Shown here: positions 1-8,701 of the stretch, piece by piece
Position numbering within the stretch: position 1 is the stretch's first letter
Layout of the letters: each line of letters opens with the position of its first letter
Assembly (NCBI GenBank): GCA_944390675.1
Contig: CALXQR010000001.1
Coordinates: forward strand, 1-64,000
Reading direction: 5' to 3'
Source: an uncultured Burkholderiaceae bacterium
GTDB taxonomy: Bacteria; Pseudomonadota; Gammaproteobacteria; Burkholderiales; Burkholderiaceae_F
Length of the DNA stretch: 64,000 nucleotides
The notes under the pieces: generated by a model
Database searches by the model: none
Told to the model about the DNA's origin: nothing
The model's input: only the letters and a program-made list of their open reading frames with translations
Program-made: the position numbers and the translations under genes

Positions 1-278
1 GGCTGCCGTGAACCGGTGCCAGGGTTTTTATTGGTTACGCATTTATCACTTGACAGATGGGGCTATATGTGCCCCCCGGCTATAGGGTTTCCCATTAAAC
101 AGGGGGAGACAGAATTTCTTTTCTAGAGAAAATACTTAACTTATTGAGATAAAAGTAATAGGTTGTATCTAGAGAGTGATGACATCAACATGAAATAACT
201 GTCTGCGAACTCACACTTGAAGTTGCCCTTCAATAGCTAAACCTTGATTTAGCTTTAAACTTTAATTGAATCAAGAGC
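1..278. other. Left-edge intergenic stretch, no gene seen
   Basis: AT-rich sequence with no convincing reading frame. A small dyad (AGCTAAA / TTTAGCT, 235-254, 6-nt loop) lies just beyond the 3' end of the minus-strand gene at 279-1166. It could help end that transcript, but it has no clear T-run on that strand, so it is not called as a terminator. Confidence 0.4.
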
Positions 279-1166
279 TCATATACCCGATGGGCTATCA
301 GGTGGCGGCAAGGTGGCGCCCATCATGTAAAACGCGGCTTCCACATTTCGCATGGGAATTTCTCCCTTTAGCCAATCAGGCGTTCCGTCTTCAAAAGTCA
401 GTTGTAACGCGCGCTCAACCAACCACGAAGCCAGAATATTCGCTCTTGCGAATTCGCTTTCTCTTTTGTGCCGGCGTTTCATGGCGTCAAGCATCGGGAA
501 CTGGTTGTTTCCCCAACTGGCGTTGCGACCATTGTCTTTTTTATTCTTTCCCCACCCCTGCAACCGCGATAGGCTAAGTTCTTGAGGCAGCGCCATATCG
601 TTTGTTCGGCAATACTCCCGAATAAATAAACAGGTCGTTGCCGAGACACGACTTTCATAGGTTAAAAAATTACCGAGCACAATCGCGTAAATTCTGGATA
701 ACACAGCGGACATTCTCGGACCTTGTTCGGTTCCGAAGAGACGATAATCAGGCGAGTCGCTACTTAAAATGTCACAGGCGAAATTCAATAGCTCACAAAG
801 ATGCGCTTGATTGCTATCAAACCATTGACTGTAATTATTCTTGTTTAGCCGCTGATCATAAAGAGAATCGATTAGAGCCCGCATTGTTAGGTTATCGCCG
901 GCTTTCAGGGCCTCAATCATCGGTGAACGCAAGTCACGCATGCGGGCAAAAAGCTGCGCATTGCTCTTTTCCTTAAAGTATTGCTCATACCCATCCTCAA
1001 GCGAGGCGATGCAATAAAAGGCTTTCGGCCTAAAGGTTTCCGTCGTGTACACAGGATTGAAGTCTTTGCCCTTCAGGTACTGAGCCAAATAACGGCAAAA
1101 ACCATCAACAACCGGATTATGTTGATAATGATCGCGAGCTGAAATAAGTCCATTCGTACTCGGCAT
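279..1166 (-). CDS. Hypothetical protein, unrecognised
   Basis: A 295-residue soluble protein that I do not recognise. It has no signal peptide and no membrane segment. Tyrosine, arginine and aspartate are frequent, and there is a basic stretch near residues 205-235 (GWGKNKKDNGR, MKRRHKRESE). It starts 64 bp downstream of the carbamate kinase gene on the same strand, so it could be the last gene of the hydrogenase accessory operon. However, its base composition is more AT-rich than the hup genes and nothing in it suggests a role in hydrogenase assembly. It may equally be an independent accessory gene at the edge of the locus. The reading frame is long and open, so it is probably real; the function is unknown. 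Confidence 0.6.
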   Translation of the reverse strand: MPSTNGLISARDHYQHNPVVDGFCRYLAQYLKGKDFNPVYTTETFRPKAFYCIASLEDGYEQYFKEKSNAQLFARMRDLRSPMIEALKAGDNLTMRALIDSLYDQRLNKNNYSQWFDSNQAHLCELLNFACDILSSDSPDYRLFGTEQGPRMSAVLSRIYAIVLGNFLTYESRVSATTCLFIREYCRTNDMALPQELSLSRLQGWGKNKKDNGRNASWGNNQFPMLDAMKRRHKRESEFARANILASWLVERALQLTFEDGTPDWLKGEIPMRNVEAAFYMMGATLPPPDSPSGI

Positions 1167-1230
1167 AAAAGCTTCCAGAAAAGGAAAAGGAAGAAAAAGT
1201 ATACCGAAAGGCTTTGAGCATGCGGAAAAC

Positions 1231-2133
1231 TCAAGACAGGATCTGCGTTCCTTTTGTACCTAAAAACAACTCATTAATGTCAGAAAGAGCGCCGATTGCC
1301 GCACGATTTCCCGTTTGTTCAACAAATCGGCAAGCCGCCTGCACCTTGGGTCCCATGGAGCCCGCGGGGAAAAACATGCTCCGCAGCACTTCAGGCGTGA
1401 CTTGATGAATGGCTCTGGCGTCCATTTCGTCAAAATGCGTGTAAACCGCGTCAACATCCGTCACGATCAAAAAGAGATCCGCATGAAGCGCTTGAGCCAG
1501 AAGCGAGGCCGCCAAATCCTTATCGATGACCGCTTCAACGCCACGCATCTTGCCTGTTTCATCACGGATCATCGGAACACCGCCACCGCCGGCGGCAATC
1601 ACTGTGAAGCCTGCCCGCATCAATGATGCGATGGCTGCAGTTTCCAACACTTCCAGCGGTTCGGGGCTAGCCACCACCCGTCGCCAGTGGCGGCCATCGG
1701 GTTTGACGCACCAATGATGCCATTTTGCCAACTCCAAGGCGCGCTCTTTCGAATAAACCGCGCCGATGAATTTCGTCGGATTCATGAAAGCCAGATCATC
1801 CTCGCTCACAAGACTGCGCGTCACCACGTTTACGAAGGACTTCTCAGGCAAGGCGCGCTGCAAAGCCTCAAGCAGCATGTAACCCACCATCGCCTGGCTT
1901 TCCGCCCCCAAAATATCAAAGGGATACGGAGGCACCTCCTTGTAGTTTTGAGCTTGCAGAGCCAATAATCCGACCTGGGGACCGTTGCCGTGAGTAATGA
2001 GCACCTCATGCTCTTCGATGAGGGGCTTCATCGCCTGCACTGCCTCGGCAATATTTTTCTGCTGCCTGGCAGCACTCATTGCCTCGCCACGTTTTAAAAG
2101 AGCGTTACCACCCACCGAAAGCACAATTCTCAT
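1231..2133 (-). CDS. arcC: Carbamate kinase (ArcC family) coupled to the hydrogenase operon
   Basis: A 300-residue amino-acid-kinase-fold protein, the usual carbamate kinase length. The N-terminus has the SVGGNALL phosphate loop, followed by THGNGPQVG, a GGGGVP loop near 180, VIDKDLAASLLA and a C-terminal FPAGSMGPKVQAA segment, all typical of the family. It catalyses ATP + carbamate = carbamoyl phosphate + ADP, in either direction. Its ATG overlaps the stop of the rubredoxin gene by 4 bp (ATGA), so it is translationally coupled to the end of the hya/hup operon. No arginine deiminase or ornithine carbamoyltransferase is nearby. HypF makes the cyanide ligands of the NiFe site from carbamoyl phosphate, so I infer a supply role for hydrogenase maturation. 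A role in energy conservation from carbamoyl phosphate cannot be excluded. Confidence 0.9.
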   Translation of the reverse strand: MRIVLSVGGNALLKRGEAMSAARQQKNIAEAVQAMKPLIEEHEVLITHGNGPQVGLLALQAQNYKEVPPYPFDILGAESQAMVGYMLLEALQRALPEKSFVNVVTRSLVSEDDLAFMNPTKFIGAVYSKERALELAKWHHWCVKPDGRHWRRVVASPEPLEVLETAAIASLMRAGFTVIAAGGGGVPMIRDETGKMRGVEAVIDKDLAASLLAQALHADLFLIVTDVDAVYTHFDEMDARAIHQVTPEVLRSMFFPAGSMGPKVQAACRFVEQTGNRAAIGALSDINELFLGTKGTQILS

Positions 2134-2375
2134 GACTCGTCTTCCTCATAAAACGGAATAAACATCGTTTTGGCGCTCCCGCAATTAGGGCAGGTGAAGT
2201 AGTCGGGCAAGTCATTGAAGGCAGTCCCCGGCTCAATTTCAAACATTTCACAGCCTTGATCGGGATCGTACACATACCAGCAAACTTTGCACTGCATCTT
2301 GCCGCACTCTTCGCTTCGCTTTCGATTGAGCCGATCAAGCACTTCGTCAATTCGCTCTTCACGATCTGGTCGCAT
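2130..2375 (-). CDS. hupI: Rubredoxin, HupI-like hydrogenase accessory protein
   Basis: An 81-residue protein with a rubredoxin fold. It has CKVCWYVYDP in the first iron knuckle and FTCPNCGSAKTMF in the second, giving four cysteine ligands for one Fe. There is a charged N-terminal extension of about 27 residues before the rubredoxin core. An AGGAG ribosome site 6-7 nt upstream supports the long start at 2375; a start at the internal Met just before the first knuckle would remove the extension. In Hup operons rubredoxin HupI accompanies HupG, HupH and HupF, and is associated with assembly of hydrogenase when oxygen is present. It sits 12 bp after hupH and overlaps arcC by 4 bp. Confidence 0.88.
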   Translation of the reverse strand: MRPDREERIDEVLDRLNRKRSEECGKMQCKVCWYVYDPDQGCEMFEIEPGTAFNDLPDYFTCPNCGSAKTMFIPFYEEDES

Positions 2376-2387
2376 TTCCCGCTCCTG

Positions 2388-3170
2388 CTACAGCCTGCCT
2401 TCGTTCAAATCGGCCTCAATCCAAGCAAGAATATCGTCGCATTGCTTGACTCCGTCATGAAGCTCATCCTCATCATTGGGTACTTCTTCGGGCAAGGTGA
2501 CGACCACGTAGGCGTCAAAAAGGGCTTTGCCGGCCTTATTGAAAATCTTGCTGCGCCAAATTCCCCTGACGGCCGTGCTTTCGATGCTCGCGTCGGCAAA
2601 CCCAGCGATCCCAATTTGCAAATTTCCTACGCCCAGCGCGGCTTGCAGATAATCGAGGTCTTCCGGCGTCAAAGGTTGACGAGTCAATTCAATCGTGTAG
2701 GGAGGGACGCTTCTTAAGGCTGAAGGATCAAGCTCTGCCTGCGCTTTTCGCAATTCTTGCAAAATAGCCGGCGCCGCGAACGCTCCCTGCGGCAGCTCTG
2801 GCAACGCGTCCGGGAAATCGCCCGTCGAAAGAGTTTGCAACACAAATGAAGGAACGCGGGTTACTTCAAAGCGATCAATTCCGCCTTGCTGCACACGCCA
2901 AAGACCGTGGATCCCGGTTTCTTCAGCACGCGAATCGCCCGCCACCGCTCGAACTTCGCCGGTGCCGATCGCCGCCAATAAAAACTTCAAGTGCGATTTT
3001 TCAAATTGAGAAAAAGGCACGCTCAAAAAGGAGCGCGCTTGCTCGGGTTTGACAGACTGCAGGGCAGACTTAACTTGCAAAAGAAAGTCCCGCGTCACAA
3101 GTGCCGCCTGATGTTCAGTTTCACGATCCAAGTCGACATTGACCCAATCTTTGGTATTTGTCCATTGCAT
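2388..3170 (-). CDS. hupH: Hydrogenase maturation factor HupH/HyaF
   Basis: A 260-residue cytosolic protein of the HupH/HyaF family. The central part (about 60-110) contains FLLAAIGTGEVRAVAG and IHGLWRVQ, and the second half (about 180-215) repeats a similar pattern (LQAALGVGNLQIGIAGF, RGIWRS), so the protein reads as two related halves. HyaF/HupH proteins act as accessory factors in maturation of the small-subunit side of membrane-bound uptake hydrogenases; the exact biochemical role is not settled. It lies between hupG (20 bp upstream) and the rubredoxin gene (12 bp downstream) in the same operon. The ATG at 3170 is preceded by a GGAAGG ribosome site. Confidence 0.85.
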   Translation of the reverse strand: MQWTNTKDWVNVDLDRETEHQAALVTRDFLLQVKSALQSVKPEQARSFLSVPFSQFEKSHLKFLLAAIGTGEVRAVAGDSRAEETGIHGLWRVQQGGIDRFEVTRVPSFVLQTLSTGDFPDALPELPQGAFAAPAILQELRKAQAELDPSALRSVPPYTIELTRQPLTPEDLDYLQAALGVGNLQIGIAGFADASIESTAVRGIWRSKIFNKAGKALFDAYVVVTLPEEVPNDEDELHDGVKQCDDILAWIEADLNEGRL

Positions 3171-3190
3171 ATGTTTGTCGCCTTCCCTAA

Positions 3191-3679
3191 TTATTCACAC
3201 TCGGAATGCTTTTCCGAGTTCGCCGATAAAATCGCGATGGTTCGGGGTGCGGCTTTTTGACTGGCCGCAATCTCCATAAGCAGCGAGATATACTCGTCCC
3301 ACGGTTTTAGGCCTTGAACCGCCCCCAAAAACTCGCTGTCGCGAAAAATCGCCACCGCGGGCATTGACCGCAACCCCCAACGGGCGGCAAGGCTTCGGGC
3401 TTGGGTGAAATCAGCGCAAACACAGCGGCTGAAAGCTTCCCCAAACGCTTTTTTTATTTCCGGCGCAATCACCGCAATGTCCAGGGTCGTTTTCCGATCA
3501 TTGGGATCATCGGCGAAAACCGCCATTTTCAAGCCAGCGGTTTTCAAAAATTCATCGATCGTTTCCTCATCAACTCGGGTGAAACCGGCCTGACCGAAGA
3601 GCCGTTTGAAAATGGGGTGCGTCACAGGATCAATTCGAGCAATTTTTTCGGTCACGGGATTTAAAGCGTTTTTCATCAT
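3191..3679 (-). CDS. hupG: HupG/HyaE thioredoxin-like hydrogenase chaperone
   Basis: A 162-residue thioredoxin-fold protein of the HyaE/HupG family. The core around residues 85-130 shows the AARWGLRSMPAVAIFRD pattern with the cis-proline loop, but lacks a CxxC redox site, as expected for this family. HyaE-type proteins bind the Tat-exported small subunit precursor as proofreading chaperones. Two adjacent Met codons begin the gene (3679 and 3676); a GAGG ribosome site just upstream fits the second slightly better. It lies between hupF (9 bp) and hupH (20 bp). Confidence 0.85.
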   Translation of the reverse strand: MMKNALNPVTEKIARIDPVTHPIFKRLFGQAGFTRVDEETIDEFLKTAGLKMAVFADDPNDRKTTLDIAVIAPEIKKAFGEAFSRCVCADFTQARSLAARWGLRSMPAVAIFRDSEFLGAVQGLKPWDEYISLLMEIAASQKAAPRTIAILSANSEKHSECE

Positions 3680-3688
3680 TTACCTCGC

Positions 3689-4027
3689 CTAAAGCACCTT
3701 TTTACCGACCATCGACACCAGGTGATCGGGAAGTTGCGCCGGATGCTCCACCAAGTCGCTAAACGCATCCTCAATCCGAGCCGACTCCCCGCCTCCGTCC
3801 ATGACCTTTTGAACGCAATCAAGAGCCGCTTGAATTTGCTGAGCCTCTTCTTCTGAAACCACACGAAGGGCTTGACCTCGAAACACGAGAACATAGTCGC
3901 CCTGCTTGACCTCTTCAAGTAGCGACGTATCCACCTTTGAAACGCCTCCGGTGACTTCAATGTCAGCGCTGGTTCCGTTGGCGGTGAAATGCACGCCGAC
4001 AACACGATGGGGAATGGCAACACACAT
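3689..4027 (-). CDS. hupF: HupF/HypC-family [NiFe]-hydrogenase chaperone with C-terminal extension
   Basis: A 112-residue HypC paralogue. I start it at the ATG at 4027 so that the protein begins MCVAIP, because the second-residue cysteine is the functional residue of HypC/HupF proteins; an in-frame GTG lies one codon upstream. The OB-fold core (GVSKVDTSLLEEVKQGDYVLVFRG) matches HypC, followed by a longer C-terminal helical part than in HypC (73 residues, at 13793). The start overlaps the hyaD stop by 1 bp (TGATG). HupF is known in other Hup systems to protect the large subunit during maturation when oxygen is present. Finding both HypC and HupF in one locus is typical of O2-tolerant uptake hydrogenases. 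Confidence 0.88.
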   Translation of the reverse strand: MCVAIPHRVVGVHFTANGTSADIEVTGGVSKVDTSLLEEVKQGDYVLVFRGQALRVVSEEEAQQIQAALDCVQKVMDGGGESARIEDAFSDLVEHPAQLPDHLVSMVGKKVL

Positions 4028-4650
4028 CACTTGCTCCTTGCGAAAAAACGGCTATCACCAGTCCGACAGGCTGAGCGTTCGTCTGGTCGACCGGACTCAT
4101 AAGCATCCATTTCCAACTTTTCTTCACCCAATGGGGTGACGACCGAGCCCACTTCTCGCACACGCGGCTCGAACCCCCAATCGGTCAATTCCTTTGCCGC
4201 GCAATCGACCGCCTTCTCAACAGTCGCCTTGACGACATCAGTGAGGCTGCCGCCGTAGTCATTAAGCTCCAGCGGCTGCACTCCGATCACCGCGAGCTTC
4301 TCGGGCTCATAGCCTTGAAGCATGGCGCTAGCGAGCACATCGTTCATGCCGGTTTGGTGCGGAGAGATTTTTGTCGCCGACCAGATTTTGATGTCCTCCC
4401 CACGCAAAAGGCGCATCGTTCCCGGCGCCTCTCTCAAGTCGCAACAATCAAAGATCAACAATCGACGAGCGTTGATCACTTCATTGATAAGATAAGCGCC
4501 AAGCGTGCCGCCGTCAATCACACGCACTCTCGCGTCATCGGCGAACTTCTCGTGAAAACGCTCCACAGCCCGCACGCCGAACCCTTCATCGGCCCAAAGA
4601 ATATTGCCAATGCCCATGACTAAAACGTCATACTGAGCTAACTCACGCAT
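4027..4650 (-). CDS. hyaD: Hydrogenase maturation endopeptidase HyaD/HupD
   Basis: A 207-residue nickel-sensing protease that removes the C-terminal tail of the large subunit after Ni is inserted. The N-terminus has the family signature GIGNILWADEGFGV with the Glu/Asp ligand (E in ADEGFG), then DGGTLG, DCCDL and SPHQTGMNDVL with the His ligand. I chose the ATG at 4650 (MRELAQYD), which is preceded by AAAGGA, over two upstream Met codons. The C-terminal 45 residues after VREVGSV are poorly conserved and Arg/Ser rich. It lies between hyaC and hupF and overlaps hupF by 1 bp. The substrate is the 15-residue tail after DPCLACATH in HyaB. Confidence 0.9.
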   Translation of the reverse strand: MRELAQYDVLVMGIGNILWADEGFGVRAVERFHEKFADDARVRVIDGGTLGAYLINEVINARRLLIFDCCDLREAPGTMRLLRGEDIKIWSATKISPHQTGMNDVLASAMLQGYEPEKLAVIGVQPLELNDYGGSLTDVVKATVEKAVDCAAKELTDWGFEPRVREVGSVVTPLGEEKLEMDAYESGRPDERSACRTGDSRFFARSK

Positions 4651-4741
4651 CCCTATTGATCCTTTCATAATAAAGCCGCCCAAAGGGTTAGAAAAATATC
4701 CATCCTTTGAGCGGCTCGTTGTTGAGGTCTAATTCCTTTTC

Positions 4742-5455
4742 TTATTCGTGATGAGTTTCTTTAAACATTCTCAAACCGGTGGACATTGACGAAAGCGTCG
4801 TCGCCCCGCCCATCACGTCCTCTCTGAAGGACATATAGATATGGGCAATGGAGAAAAGGATAAACACATACATGCAGAGATGGTGCACTGTGCGCACTGC
4901 CTGAGCATCGCCGAAAAGCGTGATCACCCAGCCAAACCATGCCATCCAGCCCGTGTCCCAGCCCCAGGCCTGCGCATAAAGCGCGAAACCCGTCAGAATC
5001 ACCACGATGCTTCCTAAAACAAACATAGCAAACATCGCAAGCTGCGCAAGCGGATTGTGCCCGGCGTATTCCGGCGCCGTTTTTCTCAGGAACAGATAGT
5101 AGAGCACCTGCGCGAAAACCCCTTTCCACCACTTCATTGACCAAAGCGGCGGAATGAAGATCATGCGAGCGTAACGGTTGCCCACAATCGCCCAGAAGAT
5201 GCGATACAAGAACAAAACCGCAAAAATCATGCCCGCCACGAAGTGCGCCAACCGAATGTAGCCTAGATCATAGGTCATCCAAGTATCACCCAAATTGGCA
5301 ACAAGCGGCGCGCCGATCAAATAGCCGGTCACGATCATGACTGCCATGCAAACGGCCATCACCCAGTGCCAAATGCGCACGGGCGCTTCCCAAACATAAA
5401 TCGGATGGGTGCCGCCAGTGGTATCGACCTCAAAAGTGACAGGATCAATTTTCAT
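4742..5455 (-). CDS. hyaC: Ni/Fe-hydrogenase b-type cytochrome subunit
   Basis: A 237-residue integral membrane di-haem cytochrome b, the quinone-reactive anchor of the uptake hydrogenase. Four hydrophobic helices are visible: WHWVMAVCMAVMIVTGYLIG, the 70-90 segment, the 140-165 segment and HHLCMYVFILFSIAHIYM. Haem-ligand histidines are in RIWHW, LAHFVAG and TVHHLCMYVF. It receives electrons from the small subunit and reduces the quinone pool. It is 9 bp downstream of hyaB and has a strong AAGGAGG ribosome site. The length matches HyaC/HupC. Confidence 0.93.
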   Translation of the reverse strand: MKIDPVTFEVDTTGGTHPIYVWEAPVRIWHWVMAVCMAVMIVTGYLIGAPLVANLGDTWMTYDLGYIRLAHFVAGMIFAVLFLYRIFWAIVGNRYARMIFIPPLWSMKWWKGVFAQVLYYLFLRKTAPEYAGHNPLAQLAMFAMFVLGSIVVILTGFALYAQAWGWDTGWMAWFGWVITLFGDAQAVRTVHHLCMYVFILFSIAHIYMSFREDVMGGATTLSSMSTGLRMFKETHHE

Positions 5456-5464
5456 AGAGCCTCC

Positions 5465-7228
5465 TTAGCGGACACGCACGCTGCAAAGTTCGTGACCCTC
5501 GGGATCAAAAAGATGCGTCGCGCAAGCCAGGCACGGGTCAAAACTGTGGATGGTGCGAATAATTTCAAGCGGACGTTGCGGATCGGCAACAGGCGTTCCC
5601 ATCAGAGAGGTTTCAAACGCGCCTTGCTGACCGTCGGTCGCACGGGGCGAAGCGTTCCAAGTGGTCGGAACAATGGCCTGCCAGTTGGCGATGCGCGTGT
5701 CTTTAATCACGCACCAATGACCCAGCGCGCCGCGCGGAGCCTCGCAAAAACCGACGCCACGGCATTCTTTGGGCCAAGTCTTCGGTTCCCAGAATTCCAT
5801 ATTGGCGGCGGTTTCATCGCCGCTTCGAATATTGGCGATCAAATCGTCAACGTATTGCACCATCTTGTTCGCGGTCCAATGGCACTCCAACGCGCGAGCG
5901 GCATGCCGACCAAGCGTTGAGTAGACCGCTTCAAGCGGCAGGTTAAGCTCATTTAAGAGATCAAGCGCCGGTTCTTTAAAGTGCTTGACATCCTTGGCGA
6001 TCGAAACGATCAAACGGGCCAAGGGACCGACTTCCATCATATGACCGTTCCAACGCGGGCTCTTGATCCAAGAATACTTGCCCTTGTCGCCCAACCATTG
6101 GAATTTTGTCTTCGTGCCGACCGAGCCTTCCGGCAACTCAAACGCCTGTTCAGTGACGCCTTCCCAGGGATGCAACCCTTCTTTGCCAGCCGGGTAGTTG
6201 TACCAAGAGTGGTCGACGAATTCTTGAATTTGGTTGGTATCGCGAAGATCCACGTCTTGCACATGAGCGAGGTCGCCGTCGATAATGGCCCCGCTAGGCA
6301 TTTGAAGCGATTTTTCCGACCAATCGTTCGCGATTTCCGGGAAGTCGCCATAGCAGAGAACATTTTTCTTCACGAGCCCGCCACCGTACTTGAACCATTC
6401 CGGATAGAACGAGGCGATCGCCTTGATATCGGGCAAATACACATTTTCAACGAATTCCACGGACTGCTTGGCGATATCGCGCATGTAGTTCATCGTGACT
6501 TCGTTGATCATGTTGCCGGCTGCCCCCGTGTCATGCATGTTGATCGGGCAAGCCACGCCGCCGACAAGATAATTCGGGTGAGGATTCTTGCCACCCAAAA
6601 TCGTGTGGATTTTGATGATTTCGCGTTGGAAATCCAAAGCTTCCAAATAGTGCGTCACAGCAAGCAAATTCACCGCGGGCGGTAACTTCATCGCCGGATG
6701 GCCCCAGTAGCCGTTGGCAAAAATGCCCAATTGACCGGAAGCGACGAATTTTTTCAGGCGATTTTGCACATCACGGAAATAACCGGGCGAAGACAGCGGA
6801 TGACGCGGGCTGATTTTCTTTTGCAACTCGGAAACTTCACGAGGGTCCGCGGAGAGGCTACTCACCACATCCACCCAGTCAAGCGCCGAGAGTTGATAAA
6901 AGTGAACGATATGGTCATGCGTGTAAAGCGTGGCATTCATCAGGTTGCGAATGATGTTGGCGTTTTTCGGAATCTTGATCCCGATCGCGTCTTCGACGCT
7001 ACGCACAGCCGCAAGCGCGTGAATGCCGGTGCAAACACCGCAAATACGCTCAACGAAAGCCCAGGCGTCACGCGGGTCGCGTCCCTTGAGGATGACTTCC
7101 AATCCGCGCCACATGGTGCCGGTGCTCTGGGAGTCGGTAATGATATTGTTGTTATCGATCACAGCTTGAACACGCAAATGACCTTCAATGCGTGTCACCG
7201 GATCCACGACGATACGACGATCTGCCAT
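5465..7228 (-). CDS. hyaB: [NiFe] uptake hydrogenase large subunit, group 1
   Basis: A 587-residue catalytic subunit carrying the NiFe(CN)2CO site. The N-terminal L1 motif RICGVCTGIHA and the C-terminal L2 motif DPCLACATH supply the four cysteine ligands. Fifteen residues follow the final His (LFDPEGHELCSVRVR) and are expected to be cleaved by HyaD. The start overlaps the hyaA stop by 1 bp (TAATG), so the subunits are coupled. There is no signal peptide, as expected: the folded heterodimer is exported with the Tat signal of HyaA. It oxidises H2 in the periplasm. Confidence 0.97.
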   Translation of the reverse strand: MADRRIVVDPVTRIEGHLRVQAVIDNNNIITDSQSTGTMWRGLEVILKGRDPRDAWAFVERICGVCTGIHALAAVRSVEDAIGIKIPKNANIIRNLMNATLYTHDHIVHFYQLSALDWVDVVSSLSADPREVSELQKKISPRHPLSSPGYFRDVQNRLKKFVASGQLGIFANGYWGHPAMKLPPAVNLLAVTHYLEALDFQREIIKIHTILGGKNPHPNYLVGGVACPINMHDTGAAGNMINEVTMNYMRDIAKQSVEFVENVYLPDIKAIASFYPEWFKYGGGLVKKNVLCYGDFPEIANDWSEKSLQMPSGAIIDGDLAHVQDVDLRDTNQIQEFVDHSWYNYPAGKEGLHPWEGVTEQAFELPEGSVGTKTKFQWLGDKGKYSWIKSPRWNGHMMEVGPLARLIVSIAKDVKHFKEPALDLLNELNLPLEAVYSTLGRHAARALECHWTANKMVQYVDDLIANIRSGDETAANMEFWEPKTWPKECRGVGFCEAPRGALGHWCVIKDTRIANWQAIVPTTWNASPRATDGQQGAFETSLMGTPVADPQRPLEIIRTIHSFDPCLACATHLFDPEGHELCSVRVR

Positions 7229-8337
7229 TATTCTTCCCTCCCGAGTTCCTTATTGGTATTTTTTGCGCGGGCCTGCGCCACAGCCGACATGGCCGCGTGC
7301 GCGATGGCAGCGACGCCGACAACACCCACGGTCGCCAAGCCCACCTTATCGGCCGTGGCTTCAATTCCACTGAGTCCGGGCGGCAAGATTGTGGGTTCAT
7401 GTGAATAGAACGAGCCTTTGTCAAAGAAATTAGGCTCAGAGCACCCGATGCATCCGTGACCGGACTGCACTGGCCATGACAAGCCTTCGTTCCAACGAAT
7501 TGTTGAGCAAGCGTTGTAAGTGGTCGGTCCTTTGCAACCGACCTTATAGAGGCAGTAGCCGAGCTTGGCCCCTTCATCATCAAATTTTTCCACAAACTGG
7601 CCGGCGTCAAAGTGCGCGCGCCGATAGCACTTGTCGTGAATTCTTTGACCGTAGAACATCTTCGGACGTCCCAAGCGATCAAGCGGCGGCAAACGATCGT
7701 AGGTCAAAATATAGGTCACCACCGCCGTCATCACTTCCGGAATCGGCGGACAGCCCGGCACCAACACAATGGGTTTGTCGGTGATGATTTCAGTGATCGG
7801 CACCGCCTTGGTGGGATTGGGCTTGGCCGCTTGCACACAACCCCATGCGGCGCAAGAGCCCCAACCGATCACAGCCTTGGCTCCAGCGGCCACGTGCTTA
7901 ATCTTCGCCAAGAAGGTCTCGCCGGCAGGAATGCAGTTCACGCCCTCATCGTTTAAGGGAACGTTGCCCTCAACGGCGAGGATGTAGTTGCCTTTGTATT
8001 TTGTGATGGTTTCTTCCAACGCGGCTTCGGCTTGGTGGCCGGCCGCGGCCATGATCGTGTCATCATAATCAAGTGAAATCATCGATAAGACAAGGTCTTT
8101 GGCAACCGGGTGATATGAGCGGATAAATGACTCCGTGCAACAAGTGCATTCCAAGCCATGAAGCCAAACAACCGGCAGCCGCGGCTTTGTTTGCATCGCC
8201 TCGGCGATTTCGGCGGCCCCTGCGCTTCCAAGACCGAGGCTTGCGGCCGTCAGCGAGCAAAATTGCAGAAAACTGCGACGACTCACGCCCTGGCGACGTA
8301 ACGCTTCGTATTGAGTTTCAAAATGGGTATCGTTCAT
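7228..8337 (-). CDS. hyaA: [NiFe] uptake hydrogenase small subunit, O2-tolerant type
   Basis: A 369-residue FeS subunit. It has a twin-arginine signal ([18 protein letters not shown], about residues 20-40) and a C-terminal membrane helix (about 325-345) before a short charged tail. The proximal cluster region reads LECTCCTES and later [11 protein letters not shown]. The middle Cys of CTCC and the Cys in WGC are the two extra cysteines that in E. coli Hyd-1 and Ralstonia MBH build the [4Fe-3S] cluster giving oxygen tolerance. Medial and distal cluster ligands follow ([25 protein letters not shown]). This is the first gene of the minus-strand operon and is divergent from hybE. Confidence 0.97.
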   Translation of the reverse strand: MNDTHFETQYEALRRQGVSRRSFLQFCSLTAASLGLGSAGAAEIAEAMQTKPRLPVVWLHGLECTCCTESFIRSYHPVAKDLVLSMISLDYDDTIMAAAGHQAEAALEETITKYKGNYILAVEGNVPLNDEGVNCIPAGETFLAKIKHVAAGAKAVIGWGSCAAWGCVQAAKPNPTKAVPITEIITDKPIVLVPGCPPIPEVMTAVVTYILTYDRLPPLDRLGRPKMFYGQRIHDKCYRRAHFDAGQFVEKFDDEGAKLGYCLYKVGCKGPTTYNACSTIRWNEGLSWPVQSGHGCIGCSEPNFFDKGSFYSHEPTILPPGLSGIEATADKVGLATVGVVGVAAIAHAAMSAVAQARAKNTNKELGREE

Positions 8338-8701
8338 GACGGGTAACTCCTTTGCGCCCGCACGCTCTTTTTTGGTGTGTCGCGCAACTATGCCGACTCG
8401 ATCAAAACAAAAATAGGCGCCCTGCGGACCCTGTATCCGATAACTTCATTGTAGAAAGACGATAACGGGAAACGCTTTCGCAAACTACCGTCTTTTATAC
8501 CACCTAAGGATTAGATTATGCGTTTTTTTGTAAAAGGCGAGAAAACGCGATCAAAACCCAATTTTTCCTGTTTTTCTTTTGTTTTAGCACACTTAGAAAA
8601 TTTTCTCATCAGGATTTTCGCTAAACGTGTCCAAATGGACAGCCTTTGCCCAACTAAATGCTTTTGGTTTTGGAGTACGCTCAGGATAAAAGGATTGGAA
8701 A
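8338..8701. promoter_or_regulatory. Divergent intergenic region between hya and hyb/hup/hyp operons
   Basis: This 364-bp gap must hold the promoters of both hydrogenase operons. On the minus strand a TACAAT-like -10 (plus-strand ATTGTA at about 8450) lies about 110 bp upstream of hyaA, but I find no good -35 at the right spacing. No full FNR dyad (TTGAT-N4-ATCAA) or -24/-12 sigma-54 site is visible. A short plus-strand frame starting at 8518 is not supported as a gene. Confidence 0.4.
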
